DNA of 36,760 bases from Roseivivax sediminis (GCF_900112685.1 NZ_FOMS01000021.1:1-36760), one strand, 5' to 3'; shown: positions 14,812-23,007, counted from the first letter of the stretch. Notes: a model not told the origin generated them from the sequence alone. Translations and numbers: made by a program.

Positions 14812-15572
14812 TCAGCCGGCCGTGATTACGCGCACGTCGTGTTGCTCGAACCGCCGGGCAAGCGGTCCCGGCGGGTCCCTGTCCGTGATCAAGGTGCCCA
14901 CGTCCTCGAAGCCGCAGACGCTGACTGGGGCTTGGCTGTGAAACTTCGTCCCGTCGGCGACGACCAATACCTTGGAGGACTGGCGCATCATCGCGCGCGC
15001 CAGTTCGACTTCTTCGAGATGGTAGTCCATGTAGCCGCCCTCGTAATGGACCGCCCCCATCGACAGGATCGTGAGCTTGGCACGGACATCGCCCGGACGC
15101 TCGCTTCGCCCAAGATGGAGCAATTGTCGGTCTTCATCTCCCCACCTGGCATATGGACCCGGTTGCCCTCGCCGCGCGCGAGCGTCCGCGCGATGTCCGT
15201 GCCGTTCGTGATGACGAAGAGGTTGCGCCGGGCGAGTAGGGCCCGTGCGACATAGACCGTCGTGGTGCCGTTATCGAGCATCACGGCGTCACCGTCCTCG
15301 ACCTCGGCCTCGGCCACGCTCGCCTCTGCGAGGGCGCGCTTGGCCTCCGCGTTCTCCTCCATCCGCTTCTCGAACGCCAGTTACGTGCCATGCTCGGCCA
15401 GCAGGACGGCGCCGTGGACACGCTCGAGAAGCCCGCGGGATTGCAGCACCTTCACGTCGCGCCGCACGGTCTCGTCCGAGACCTTGAGCAAACCTGTTAG
15501 CTCGGCAATCGTTAATGAACCTTGGTGCCGGAGCGTGGCCATGATTTCATTGTAACGGTCTGTTTTGTGCAT
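14812..15572 (-). pseudogene. DeoR-family transcriptional regulator, broken by a stop and a frameshift
   Basis: Homology runs in three pieces. The first (15381-15572) is a DeoR winged HTH: IAELTGLLKVSDETVRRDVKVLQSRGLLERVHGAVL, about residues 23-59. It ends at a TAA (at 15381-15383), after which the same frame continues with LAFEKRMEENAEAK. The second piece has the sugar-phosphate-binding start DAVMLDNGTTTVYVARAL and NLFVITNGTDIARTLA. Near 15080-15110 the frame shifts, and the third piece, KLTILSMGAVHYEGGYMDYHLEEVELARAMM to the stop at 14812, is the normal DeoR C terminus. The intact protein would sense a phosphorylated sugar and probably controlled a neighbouring gene set; it can no longer be made whole. 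Confidence 0.85.
15079..15203. repeat. 26-bp inverted repeat inside the DeoR pseudogene
   Basis: Bases 15079-15104 (beginning GGCACGGACATCGC) and 15178-15203 are reverse complements with one mismatch in 26. The second copy encodes GTDIARTLA of the DeoR domain on the minus strand; the first sits where the reading frame shifts. A coding domain has no reason to carry such a repeat, so it was probably copied in by a template switch. Confidence 0.75.
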
Positions 15573-15883
15573 CGAGCGAATACTGACATCAGGCTGTTTG
15601 AGGAGTAGCCCCCGCTTGCGCAGCGACGGGTTGTAGCTGGACCAGTTAGTCGTGCGATAGCGGGCGTAAGGTGGCTTGCTCATGCAGCTTGGGTAACCGC
15701 GTGGATTCACGGTGTGAATTCTCTGTCGTCAGCGTTGTGCAATAACGCCATATCTCAAGATAATGTTCGAGCCCCCGCCGGGCGGGAAGCTCCTGGATTG
15801 TGTTGCGTCTGCTTCGTCATCGCAGACTCGCAGTCTCCGGGCCGGAGACGCCGGCCCGGAAATGTCCGCTACAGTCGCCGGCC
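15573..15883. other. Gap between the DeoR pseudogene and the ABC operon
   Basis: No gene is recognised here. The DeoR frame is open upstream to 15710, but those residues (MNPRGYPSCMSKPP onward) do not resemble the family. The gap holds the DeoR promoter region and, next to the ABC operon, a strong hairpin. Confidence 0.5.
15836..15860 (-). terminator. Hairpin after the ABC operon
   Basis: TCCGGGCCGG-AGACG-CCGGCCCGGA, a perfect 10-bp stem with a 5-nt loop, 24 bp beyond the stop of the substrate-binding protein gene. No T run follows on the minus strand, so it may be a Rho-assisted terminator or 3'-end stabiliser. Confidence 0.55.
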
Positions 15884-16906
15884 TCAGCCGCTCATTTCGC
15901 CCGTGCCGCAGCCCATTCCAGCCGCCTCCTCGAGGTAGCTCGCGTCGACGAAACCGCTGGCATCGAGCTCGGTGTCAAGCTCACCACCATCATAGAGCAG
16001 GTCGGCCAGCTTCTGGTAGCCTGAGGTGTCGAGCAGTGCGGCCGGCTCGGTCGGGAACATGCCGATCTGCATCGCGACATCGTAGAACTTCGACACGGCC
16101 TCTTCGTTGGCGCCGCGCACGTTGTCCATGGTGTAGGAGACGAAGTCCTCCTTGCTGGAATTGATCCAGTGGTTGACCTCCAGGTTGGCGCAGGCGATCG
16201 CAGAGGCGAGCTCCGCGTTCTCCTCGATGTAGGCGCGCTCGGCGAAGACCGCGCGCGACGACAGGCCCGGCACGATGTCCGACACATAGCCCAGAAGCTG
16301 CGCGTTGGCGCCCTGCGCCTCAAGCGCGAGCCAGTTGTCGATATAGACCACGGTCGCCTGCACCTGCCCGGCCAGGATCGCGGCGGCGCGTTCGCTGCTG
16401 CCGCCAACCGGCACGATGGCCACGTCCTCTTCGGGGGTCAGGCCGTTCTGCTTCAGGATGTAGCGAAATAGCATCCCGTTGAACCCGCCCGGTCCGCTCG
16501 TGCCGATGGCCTTGCCGTCCAGGTCGGCGATCTCGTTCACGCCGGGAGACGACACGATCGCGTAGTGCATGGTCGAGATCGGCGCGCCGATCGCCACGAC
16601 GTCGACGCCACGCGCCTGCCCGATCAGGATCTCGTCCGAGCTGCGAGAGGCCACGTCGACCCGGTCGGCGATGATCGCCTCGAGGCCCGAAATCGTCGGC
16701 AGCTCGACGCGGGTGACGTCGGCGCCCCAACCTTGCAGAATCTCGATCATCCGCAGCGTGCCGATATTGAGCACCTGCGCCTGGGCGGTGCCGATGGTCA
16801 CCTCGGTCCCGGAAAGGTCGAAGTCCTGGGCCGCGGCGCCGGATGCGGTCAGCGCGGCCAGCGCGGTTCCGGCGGCGAGCGCCTTGAAGCTGGTCTTGGT
16901 GGTCAT
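15884..16906 (-). CDS. ABC importer substrate-binding protein (NMT1/SsuA-like)
   Basis: 340 residues from the ATG at 16906, with GGAGGAGACCACC directly upstream; the longer open frame to 17449 is rejected. A Sec signal peptide covers residues 1-27 (ALTASGAAAQ). The mature protein begins VTIGTAQAQVLNIGTLRMIEILQGWG and has GLEAIIADRVDVA and GKAIGTSGPGGFNGMLFRYIL, the pattern of the NMT1/SsuA/TauA group that binds sulfonates, nitrate, thiamine precursors or aromatic acids. It is the last gene of an ATPase-permease-permease-binding protein operon and follows a 128-bp gap. The ligand cannot be read from sequence; the divergent decarboxylase-like gene suggests an aromatic acid. Confidence 0.9.
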   Translation of the reverse strand: MTTKTSFKALAAGTALAALTASGAAAQDFDLSGTEVTIGTAQAQVLNIGTLRMIEILQGWGADVTRVELPTISGLEAIIADRVDVASRSSDEILIGQARGVDVVAIGAPISTMHYAIVSSPGVNEIADLDGKAIGTSGPGGFNGMLFRYILKQNGLTPEEDVAIVPVGGSSERAAAILAGQVQATVVYIDNWLALEAQGANAQLLGYVSDIVPGLSSRAVFAERAYIEENAELASAIACANLEVNHWINSSKEDFVSYTMDNVRGANEEAVSKFYDVAMQIGMFPTEPAALLDTSGYQKLADLLYDGGELDTELDASGFVDASYLEEAAGMGCGTGEMSG

Positions 16907-17034
16907 GGTGGTCTCCTCCACATGGGTCGGTTCGGGTCCGCGTGCGCGGCACGCGGGACGTTGGGTGCCCGGGTTCGGAACGACCGCCGCTGTCGCCCGG
17001 GGCGTTTTTGGTGGCGCGGCACGAAAGGGCGCGG

Positions 17035-17793
17035 TCAGGCACCCTTCCAGTTCTGGAACCGGCGTTCGAGCATATCGAGCGCGGTGACGATCAGTGTTCC
17101 GGCCGAGGCTATGATGACCACGGCGACAAGCATCTGCGCGGGCACGAGCTCCGAAGAGCCCTGCTGGATCACCCCGCCAAGCCCGACGATCTGCAGGAAC
17201 ATCTCGCCGATGATGACGCCGACGATGGCGCGTTCGGCGCCAATCCGCAGCCCCGCCAACACGAAGGGGATGGCGCCGGGGATCAGCACGTGCCGCGCCA
17301 GCTGCAGGCGCGTGACCCGGAATGACCGGGCGACCTCTACGAGGTCGGGCCGGGCATGTCGCACGCCCTGCGCGGTGTTGGCGCTGATGGCGATGGCCGA
17401 CCAGAAGAACACCAGGAACAGCCGCGCCTCGAACCCGATGCCGAACCACACGACGATCAGCGGCACGAGCACCACGCGCGGCGTGGCGAAGATGGCGTAA
17501 AGATAGGGCTGCAGGATGTCGCCGAAGCGGTCGAACGCTCCCATCACCACGCCGAAGGGCACGCCCACGATAACGGCCATCGCGTAGCCCAGGAACAGCG
17601 CGCGCATGGTCACCTGCGCCGCCTCGATCAGCACGCCGGACCGGTAGAGTTCGACGAACTCGGCGGCGACGACGCTGGGCGGCGAGAACAGCAGCGGGTT
17701 GATGCTGCGGCCCACCAGCTCCCAGCCGCCGAAGACGATCACCAGGCTGAGAAGCGGCAGATAGAGGCTCGGTTTCTTGAGATTGGCAAGCAT
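17035..17793 (-). CDS. ABC importer permease, SsuC-like (second)
   Basis: 252-residue inner-membrane permease of the BPD_transp_1 group with about six TM helices. The EAA loop that contacts the ATPase is visible as DLVEVARSFRVTRLQLARHVLIPGAIPFVLAGLRIG (about residues 150-185, quoted in parts: EVARSF, IPGAIPFVLAGLRIG). The N-terminal LLSLVIVFGGWELVGRSINPLLFSPPSVVAAEF is normal for SsuC/TauC permeases. It starts 9 bp after the first permease gene; the two should form a heterodimeric channel. Confidence 0.9.
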   Translation of the reverse strand: MLANLKKPSLYLPLLSLVIVFGGWELVGRSINPLLFSPPSVVAAEFVELYRSGVLIEAAQVTMRALFLGYAMAVIVGVPFGVVMGAFDRFGDILQPYLYAIFATPRVVLVPLIVVWFGIGFEARLFLVFFWSAIAISANTAQGVRHARPDLVEVARSFRVTRLQLARHVLIPGAIPFVLAGLRIGAERAIVGVIIGEMFLQIVGLGGVIQQGSSELVPAQMLVAVVIIASAGTLIVTALDMLERRFQNWKGA

Positions 17794-17802
17794 GTCAGCC
17801 CC

Positions 17803-18558
17803 TCAGGTCCAGTGAAGCCGGCGTTCGATCCGGCCGATGACAGAAACGATGGCGATACCCAGCAGCGACAGCGGCAGGATCGACGCGAAGACATAGTCGG
17901 TCTGGAACATCGAGCCGTAGGACTTGATCAGCCCGCCGATGCCGCCCAGCCGCAAGTAGGTCTCGGCCACCGCCATGCCGACCACGCCGCGCCCGGCCGC
18001 GAGCCTGAGACCCGCCAGCAGGACCGGCAGCGCCGCGCGCACCCGCACGCGGTACAGCAGCTGCAATTCGCCCGTCACACCGAAGGAACGCGCCACGTCG
18101 ACCAGGTCCTTGGGGTCGTCGCGCAACCCCGATGCGACCGAGAACATGATCGGCACCACCGCCGCCAGCACCACCACGATGACGCGGCCCGGAAAGCCGA
18201 AGCCGAACCAGACCAGCACCAGCGGCACTAGCGCGATGGTCGGCGTCGCGAAGAGCGCGCTGAAATAGGGGTTCAGCATCCAGTAGGCGGTGCGCGACCG
18301 CGCCACCAGCGCGCCCAGCACGAAGCCCAGGATCGTGGACACGATCAATCCGACGATCAACAGCCAGATGCTCTCGGCCATCGCGGTGATCAGCTCGCCG
18401 CTTGCGATAAGATCCCCCAGTGCAGCGAGGATCTGGCTGACCGAAGGCAGCACCAGCTTGTTGCCGAGCAAGCGAGCCGCGATCTCCCACACGGACAGGA
18501 AGATCACGAGGCCAACGATCTGGTCGCGGCGGACCTGCGCCTTGCTGCGCTTTTTCAC
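17803..18558 (-). CDS. ABC importer permease, SsuC-like (first)
   Basis: 251-residue permease, homologous to its downstream neighbour. A basic N terminus (KKRSKAQVRRDQ) precedes TM1; about six TM helices follow. The EAA motif lies in DLVDVARSFGVTGELQLLYRVRVRAALPVLLAGLRLA (key residues DVARSFG and PVLLAGLRLAAGRG, about residues 150-188). ATGA overlap with the ATPase gene (18555-18558) shows translational coupling. Two different permease genes in one operon are less common than the single homodimeric SsuC/TauC and suggest a heterodimer. Confidence 0.9.
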   Translation of the reverse strand: MKKRSKAQVRRDQIVGLVIFLSVWEIAARLLGNKLVLPSVSQILAALGDLIASGELITAMAESIWLLIVGLIVSTILGFVLGALVARSRTAYWMLNPYFSALFATPTIALVPLVLVWFGFGFPGRVIVVVLAAVVPIMFSVASGLRDDPKDLVDVARSFGVTGELQLLYRVRVRAALPVLLAGLRLAAGRGVVGMAVAETYLRLGGIGGLIKSYGSMFQTDYVFASILPLSLLGIAIVSVIGRIERRLHWT

Positions 18559-19376
18559 GATGCTTCCTCCTCGCGCTGCTGGACCAAGTCGTTGCGCAGC
18601 TGCTGCCAGATGTGGCCGCGAACCTTGGCAAAGTTCTCGTGCCCACGGACGTCGTATTCGAAGCGCGGATGCGGTAGATCGACGTCAATCAACTCGCGCA
18701 CCCTTCCCGGGCCGCGCGACATCAGAAGCACCCGGTCGGCCAGCAGCACGGCCTCGTCGAGGTCGTGGGTGATGAAGATCACTGTCTTGCGCTCTTCGTC
18801 CCAGATGCGCAGCAGCTCTTCCTGCATCAGCTCGCGGGTCTGGGCGTCGATCGCGCCGAAGGGCTCGTCCATGAGCAGGATGTCGGCGCCGGTCGACAAC
18901 GCGCGCGCCAGGCCCACGCGCTGCTGCATCCCGCCCGAAAGCTGGTGCGGGTAGGCATCGACGAAGCGCTCGAGCCCGACGCGGCGGATGTGCTTCATCG
19001 CCGTGTTGCGCGCCTCGTCGGCGGGGAACTTGCGCACCGTCAGCGGAAAGGTGACGTTGTCGATCACCGTTTTCCACGGGAACAGGCCGAAGGTCTGGAA
19101 CACCATCGCACGACGGATTCCGGGTTCGCTCACGGGTTCGCCCTCGACGATCACTTCACCCTCGTCGTGCTGTTCCAGGGACGCCATGATGCGCAGCAGC
19201 GTGGTCTTTCCGCAGCCCGAAGGCCCGATGATCGTGAGGAACTCGCCCTTGCGGATGGTCAGGTCGATGCCATCCAGCGCCAGCACCGTCTTAGCGTTGC
19301 GATCCTCGGACAGTCGGAACGTCTTGCGCACGCCCCGAAGCTGGATCGCCGGAACCTCCACGTCGGAATCTTTCAC
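18555..19376 (-). CDS. ABC importer ATPase, SsuB/TauB-like
   Basis: 273 residues from a GTG at 19376, chosen because GGAGG lies 8 nt upstream; the open frame to 19688 is rejected. All nucleotide-binding motifs are present: Walker A GPSGCGKTT near residue 50, Q-loop VFQTFGLFPW, signature LSGGMQQR near residue 147, Walker B ILLMDEPFGAID, and the switch His in FITHDLDEA. The C terminus adds VRGHENFAKVRGHIWQQL, a helical tail seen in the nitrate/sulfonate/taurine ATPases. It is the first gene of the minus-strand importer operon and energises the two permeases. Its promoter must lie in the 160-bp gap shared with the divergent decarboxylase-like gene. Confidence 0.93.
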   Translation of the reverse strand: MKDSDVEVPAIQLRGVRKTFRLSEDRNAKTVLALDGIDLTIRKGEFLTIIGPSGCGKTTLLRIMASLEQHDEGEVIVEGEPVSEPGIRRAMVFQTFGLFPWKTVIDNVTFPLTVRKFPADEARNTAMKHIRRVGLERFVDAYPHQLSGGMQQRVGLARALSTGADILLMDEPFGAIDAQTRELMQEELLRIWDEERKTVIFITHDLDEAVLLADRVLLMSRGPGRVRELIDVDLPHPRFEYDVRGHENFAKVRGHIWQQLRNDLVQQREEEAS

Positions 19377-19536
19377 GTCACACTCCTCCTTGTTTCCGTG
19401 ATGATTGATGGCGGCGCTCCGGTCCGCACGCCGCATGGCGCACGCTTGACGCTCCGGAACGATTGATGTCTTTGGCAACCGAATGTCGTGCCTGGCCGCG
19501 GGCCGGCCGATGCCGCCGCCACCGAAAGGCCCCGCG
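19377..19536. promoter_or_regulatory. Shared divergent promoter region of importer and decarboxylase-like gene
   Basis: 160 bp between two divergent start codons, hence a bidirectional control region by position. It holds two direct GATTGATG repeats (19403-19410 and 19461-19468). The GntR-type protein encoded at 20601-21287 is the obvious candidate to bind here. I cannot name convincing -35/-10 boxes. Confidence 0.4.
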
Positions 19537-20520
19537 ATGAAGATCAGTTTCGCCACCTGGGACCATGACCGCACCCTGCCGCTGCACGACGGGCGCGTGA
19601 CAGTGCCCGGCGTCGAGTTGGAAAGCCATATCCACCCGACCTCGAAGCTGTTCCCGCTGGCCGTCCAGGAGGCGCGGTTCGACGTCACCGAGCTTTCGGT
19701 CTCTAGCTACCTGCTGCAGATCGCGCGGGGCGGGTCGGACTACACCGCCGTCCCGGCCTTCATCAGCCGCGCGTTCCGTCACTCGGGGTTCTACGCGCGC
19801 CGGGGGGCGGGCATCGAGACCTGCGCCGATTTCGCCGGCCGCAGGGTCGGTGTGCCGGAATACCAGATGACCGCGGCGGTCTGGATGCGCGGCATCCTCA
19901 AGGACGAGTTCGACGTCGATTGCGAGGACATCCATTGGCGCACCGGCGCGCTGGACGCGGGCGTGCGGACCGAACGCCTGCCTCTCGCGCTGCCCGAGGG
20001 CATGGCCGTCGAGCCCATCGAAGCGGGGCAGACCCTGCAGGAGCTGCTTCTGGCGGGCGAGATCGACGCCGTGCTGGCGCCCAAGCCGCCGCAGGCCTTT
20101 CTGGACGGCAACCCCGACATCGTGCGGGTAATCCCCGATTTTGAGGCTGCCGAGATTGCTTATCACGCGCGGACGGGCTTCTTCCCGATCATGCACCTGC
20201 TGGCTGTCCGCAAGACATTGGTCGAGACCGATCCGGCCCTGCCCCGCAAGCTGTTCGCGGCCAGCGTCGCCGCCCGCGACATCGCGATCGATCAGCTGCG
20301 CGCTATCTGGCTTGGCAATTCCAACCGTCTCAGCCTGCCCTGGCTCAATGCGAGCATGGAGCGCACGCTGAAAAGCTTCGGGCCGGATTACTGGCGCTAC
20401 GGCGTCGCCGCGAACCGCGACGAACTTGCCGCGATCTGCCGCTACTCGGTCCAGCAGCACCTTGCCCCCCGCCTGGTCGATCCGGAAGAACTGTTCGACC
20501 CGTCGGTTCTGGACACTTGA
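19537..20520 (+). CDS. 4,5-dihydroxyphthalate decarboxylase-like protein
   Basis: 327 residues from the ATG at 19537, with AAAGG upstream; the open frame from 19483 is rejected. The protein begins ISFATWDHDRTLPLHDGRV and has EARFDVTELSVSSYLLQIA, AFISRAFRHSGFYAR and RRVGVPEYQMTAAVWMRGIL. This string of motifs is that of 4,5-dihydroxyphthalate decarboxylase (Pht5/PhtD family), about 330 residues, which decarboxylates 4,5-dihydroxyphthalate to protocatechuate. The fold is related to periplasmic-binding proteins, but there is no signal peptide, so it should be cytoplasmic. The divergent importer and convergent GntR gene suggest a catabolic unit for an aromatic acid. Other phthalate genes are absent, and members of this family may act on other substrates. 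Confidence 0.8.
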   Translation: MKISFATWDHDRTLPLHDGRVTVPGVELESHIHPTSKLFPLAVQEARFDVTELSVSSYLLQIARGGSDYTAVPAFISRAFRHSGFYARRGAGIETCADFAGRRVGVPEYQMTAAVWMRGILKDEFDVDCEDIHWRTGALDAGVRTERLPLALPEGMAVEPIEAGQTLQELLLAGEIDAVLAPKPPQAFLDGNPDIVRVIPDFEAAEIAYHARTGFFPIMHLLAVRKTLVETDPALPRKLFAASVAARDIAIDQLRAIWLGNSNRLSLPWLNASMERTLKSFGPDYWRYGVAANRDELAAICRYSVQQHLAPRLVDPEELFDPSVLDT

Positions 20521-20537
20521 GCACGGCAGCCGGGCAT

Positions 20538-20553
20538 GGGCGGTGATCCGCCC
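20538..20553. terminator. Hairpin between convergent genes
   Basis: GGGCGG-TGAT-CCGCCC, a perfect 6-bp stem with a 4-nt loop, in the 80-bp gap between the converging decarboxylase-like and GntR genes. It could terminate from both sides; no T tract. Confidence 0.45.
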
Positions 20554-20600
20554 GGCCGGGCAAGGCACTGCCTGACCTCGGGGGAGATGCGGCCGCGTGG

Positions 20601-21287
20601 TCACGCGTCCCCAAACAGGCGCGCCGACACCGAACCCAGATGCGCGCGCATGCCTTGAAACGCGGCCTCAGTGTCATGGGCGGCGATCGCGCGCGCCACG
20701 GTCGCGTGTTCGGCAAAGCTGGAGTGATCTGGTGGGGGCCGCGGCGTGCTGCGTTCGACCGCGCTCCAAGCGACCTCGCGCTGGACGCGATTCAGGGTTT
20801 CGAAAAGCCCGATCAGCAAGAGGTTGTCGGTCGCTTCCGCGACCGCCCTGTGGAAGAAGTCGTCCTGTCGTTCGTATTCTGCCCAGCTGGCGGCAGCCCT
20901 GGCGCGCTTGACGGCGATGTCGATCTTGGCCGTCGCCTCGCGCGAAGCGTTGATTGCCGCTTCGCGCGCAATCGCCGGCTCGATGCACAGGCGCGCGCGC
21001 ATCATCCGCACCGGCGTCATCTGACGCGCGAGGTTCGCGAGGAGGTCACCGCATCCGCCATGTCTTCGGGCGACGAACGTTCCCTTGCCCACATGCCGCC
21101 AGATAAGCCCATCGCGTTCGAGCTGTTTGAGCGCGCGACGAAGCGTGCCGCGGCCCATACCGAGCAATTCGATCAACTGGCGCTCTGGGGGAAGGCGGTC
21201 GCCGGCGCCATAGTTGCCGTCGGCTATGAATGCGTGCAGGCGCGCCGCGGCGTTGTCAGCAACCGTCTCGTCAACGCGAGATAACAT
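20601..21287 (-). CDS. GntR-family regulator, FadR/FCD subgroup
   Basis: 228 residues. The winged HTH spans about residues 10-75, with the family signature GAGDRLPPERQLIELLGMGRGTLRRALKQLERDGLI (quoted by its landmarks LPPERQL and GRGTLRRAL) and the wing RHVGKGTFVA. The FCD effector domain follows (about 90-220) with RARLCIEPAIAREAA, a FHRAVAEATDN helix carrying one metal-binding His, and HATVARAIAAHDTEAA carrying others. FCD regulators usually bind carboxylic acids or sugar acids with a metal ion and repress uptake or catabolic operons. By position it should control the importer and decarboxylase-like genes. Confidence 0.9.
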   Translation of the reverse strand: MLSRVDETVADNAAARLHAFIADGNYGAGDRLPPERQLIELLGMGRGTLRRALKQLERDGLIWRHVGKGTFVARRHGGCGDLLANLARQMTPVRMMRARLCIEPAIAREAAINASREATAKIDIAVKRARAAASWAEYERQDDFFHRAVAEATDNLLLIGLFETLNRVQREVAWSAVERSTPRPPPDHSSFAEHATVARAIAAHDTEAAFQGMRAHLGSVSARLFGDA

Positions 21288-21645
21288 GAGTGGTCGACCC
21301 CCGATTGCTTCAAGCGGAGCTGCGCTACCGACCCAATCGTAACGGATCCTGAGAACGAGTCACCAAATTTCTGATTGGTTCAGATTGATCTTTTTCCGGT
21401 CTCCCGTAACCCTTGGCATATGGAGGGGCTCTCGAAGCGACAATGGTGCTGAAAACAAAAACAAAACGCGTCTGGGATCCGCTGAAGCGGCGTGGTTCCC
21501 CCACCATCTGGCTCGATCCGGATATGGCGTGACTGGGTGTCAATCAGCGACCAATATTGGCCTGAACTGATGCGGTGGATGCCCCCACCCAGCGGCATCT
21601 GGTATCCCATGACCGTTCGATAGGAACCGAGTGGAGGGCACATCG
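21288..21645. other. Gap upstream of GntR gene, partly IS110 border
   Basis: Nothing coding is recognised. The side next to 21646 should be the 5' end region of the IS110-type fragment, which has no diagnostic terminal repeats. The other side should hold the GntR gene promoter, but I see no clear hexamers. Confidence 0.4.
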
Positions 21646-21730
21646 ATGACGACGACAACGAGCATTCTGGCGGTCGACTTGGCGAAGGGGAGCTTTCAGG
21701 TCTGCGCGATCACAGCGGATGGGGCGTGTG
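21646..21730 (+). pseudogene. IS110-family transposase, N-terminal fragment
   Basis: The first 28 codons of an IS110-type transposase (MTTTTSILAVDLAKGSFQVC, with Asp11 of the DEDD RuvC-like active site) starting at the ATG at 21646, with GTGGAG about 10 nt upstream. Homology stops near 21730 where another IS begins. The rest of the transposase, about 300 residues, is absent from the window. Confidence 0.75.
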
Positions 21731-22172
21731 TGGATGCCCCCTGTTTGGCAGGCGTATTTGACCGACTCTGCTAAGCTTAGGGCTTCGGTAACGGGGCCGT
21801 CTCGTTCAAGTGGTTTCGGCCGAACGAGATTGTCCGCCGGACTGCGGGTATAGATTTTCCAAGGTTTTGATCGGCTCTGCTGGCGCGGTCTCCTCTTCTG
21901 AGAGACCTAAACTGGCCCCCGTTTCGACAGGACACTTGGGCATAGTCATGGAGGCTTAGGCATATGCCTGAGCACGTGCTTATGTCTGAGATAGAGATCA
22001 TCACCGATGGCGGCCGTCGGCGCCGCTGGCCTGCAACGGAGAAGCTGCGGATCGTCGAGGAGACGTTGGAGGACGGCGCCAGCATCTCGGTCGTTGCGCG
22101 GCGGAATGGCGTGGCTCCGAACCTGTTGTATCGTTGGCGTCGTCTGATGCTGGACGGAGGAGCGGTGGCCGT
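21731..22172 (+). mobile_element. IS3-family element, left part only
   Basis: Begins with TGGATG where the IS110 frame breaks off and includes about 250 bp of 5' non-coding sequence and most of an orfA gene. The right part is missing: orfA homology ends near 22172 and cytochrome c sequence starts 28 bp later. The boundaries are estimates from homology. Confidence 0.6.
21982..22172 (+). pseudogene. IS3-family OrfA, C-terminally truncated
   Basis: Starts at the ATG of [16 protein letters not shown] (21982; an ATG at 21964 is also in frame). It carries the helix-turn-helix of the IS3 OrfA protein, [36 protein letters not shown] in landmarks ([21 protein letters not shown]), but loses homology after GGAVAV; foreign residues follow to a stop at 22203. 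OrfA binds the IS ends and, fused by frameshifting to OrfB, forms the transposase. The leucine-zipper part is gone, so it is inactive. Confidence 0.8.
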
Positions 22173-22199
22173 GAAGGGCATCGCCCACCGGACCGAGTC

Positions 22200-22655
22200 A
22201 TGAAATACGCCGCGATTGTCACCCTTGCGATTGCTGGCTTTGGGGTTGGTGCTTTGGCCATGACAATAGGGCCGGCAGAATCCGGTCCACCGATCCTACT
22301 TCCCGATGATCCCTCGATCGTCGCGCGCGGGGCCGAGCTTTATGCTGAAAATTGTGCTGCCTGCCACGGTGTTGATCTGGAAGGGCAACCCGATTGGCGC
22401 GTCCGTGGGCCCGATGGCCTGCTTCCAGCACCGCCACACGACGAAACGGGCCATACCTGGCACCATGACGAGGACACGCTGTTCCGCCTGACCAAGTACG
22501 GGGTGGGCGAGATGATCGGCGACCCGGACTATGCCTCCGCCATGCCCGCCTTCGAGGATGTTCTGACGGATGCGGAGATCGCCGCCGTCCTGAGCTACAT
22601 CAAATCCACGTGGCCGGCCGACATCCGCGCGCGCCACGATGCGATGGCGCGCTGA
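22200..22655 (+). CDS. Class I c-type cytochrome
   Basis: 151 residues from the ATG at 22200. An N-terminal hydrophobic segment (residues 4-24) is a signal peptide or membrane anchor. The haem-binding site is CAACH near residue 52, within [21 protein letters not shown]; the probable distal ligand Met is in [22 protein letters not shown] (near residue 121). Usual size for a monohaem cytochrome c. No good ribosome site is seen, and an IS fragment ends 28 bp before the ATG, so the native promoter may have been removed. Convergent with the CsoR gene. It probably passes electrons in the periplasm; the partner is unknown, though similar small cytochromes often sit beside copper genes. Confidence 0.88.
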   Translation: MKYAAIVTLAIAGFGVGALAMTIGPAESGPPILLPDDPSIVARGAELYAENCAACHGVDLEGQPDWRVRGPDGLLPAPPHDETGHTWHHDEDTLFRLTKYGVGEMIGDPDYASAMPAFEDVLTDAEIAAVLSYIKSTWPADIRARHDAMAR

Positions 22656-22673
22656 CGACGCCTCCCTTGGGCC

Positions 22674-22943
22674 TCACCCTTGGGCCTTTTGCAGCAAGGC
22701 GATCAGTTCGTTGAATTTCTTGCGCTGCGCGTCGGGGCCTTCGGCGATCGCCTCTTCGACGCAGTGCCTGGCGTGGTTCTCGAGGACCAGCCGCTCCACC
22801 GCCTTGAGAGCCGATCGCACTGCCGCGGTCTGAGCTAGGATGTCGACGCAGTATCGATCCTCCTCGACCATGCGTGCGACGCCACGCACCTGGCCTTCCA
22901 GCCGGGACAGCCTGTCGAGCGTGCGCTGCTTGTCCTGTTTCAT
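22674..22943 (-). CDS. csoR: CsoR-family copper-sensing repressor
   Basis: 89-residue all-helical metal sensor (DUF156/CsoR-RcnR family). The Cu(I) ligand triad of CsoR is present: Cys32 (RYCVDIL), His57 and Cys61 (NHARHC, the H-x3-C pattern). The N-terminal RLDR-like helix RTLDRLSRLEGQVRG fits the DNA-binding face. Copper binding should release the repressor from the palindrome at 22987-23007, located between this gene and the glutaredoxin-fusion gene, and so switch on both directions. AGGAGA lies upstream of the ATG. CstR-type persulfide sensing is less likely because the His is kept. Confidence 0.9.
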   Translation of the reverse strand: MKQDKQRTLDRLSRLEGQVRGVARMVEEDRYCVDILAQTAAVRSALKAVERLVLENHARHCVEEAIAEGPDAQRKKFNELIALLQKAQG

Positions 22944-22986
22944 GTCGGTCTCCTGTCTCGCCCCGTGACGCGGTGCTTCCGCTTGA

Positions 22987-23007
22987 ATATACCCCTATGG
23001 GGTATAT
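22987..23007. promoter_or_regulatory. CsoR-type operator
   Basis: ATATACCCC-TAT-GGGGTATAT, a perfect 9-bp inverted repeat with the G/C tracts and TAT ends typical of CsoR/RcnR operators (TACCC...GGGTA). It lies 44 bp upstream of csoR and 56 bp upstream of the divergent glutaredoxin-fusion gene, so one bound repressor could control both. Confidence 0.82.

Noticed and set aside
16907-17449. N-terminal extension of the substrate-binding protein
   Set aside because: The extension is antisense-like Arg/Ala-rich sequence overlapping the permease gene; a clear signal peptide and ribosome site mark the start at 16906.
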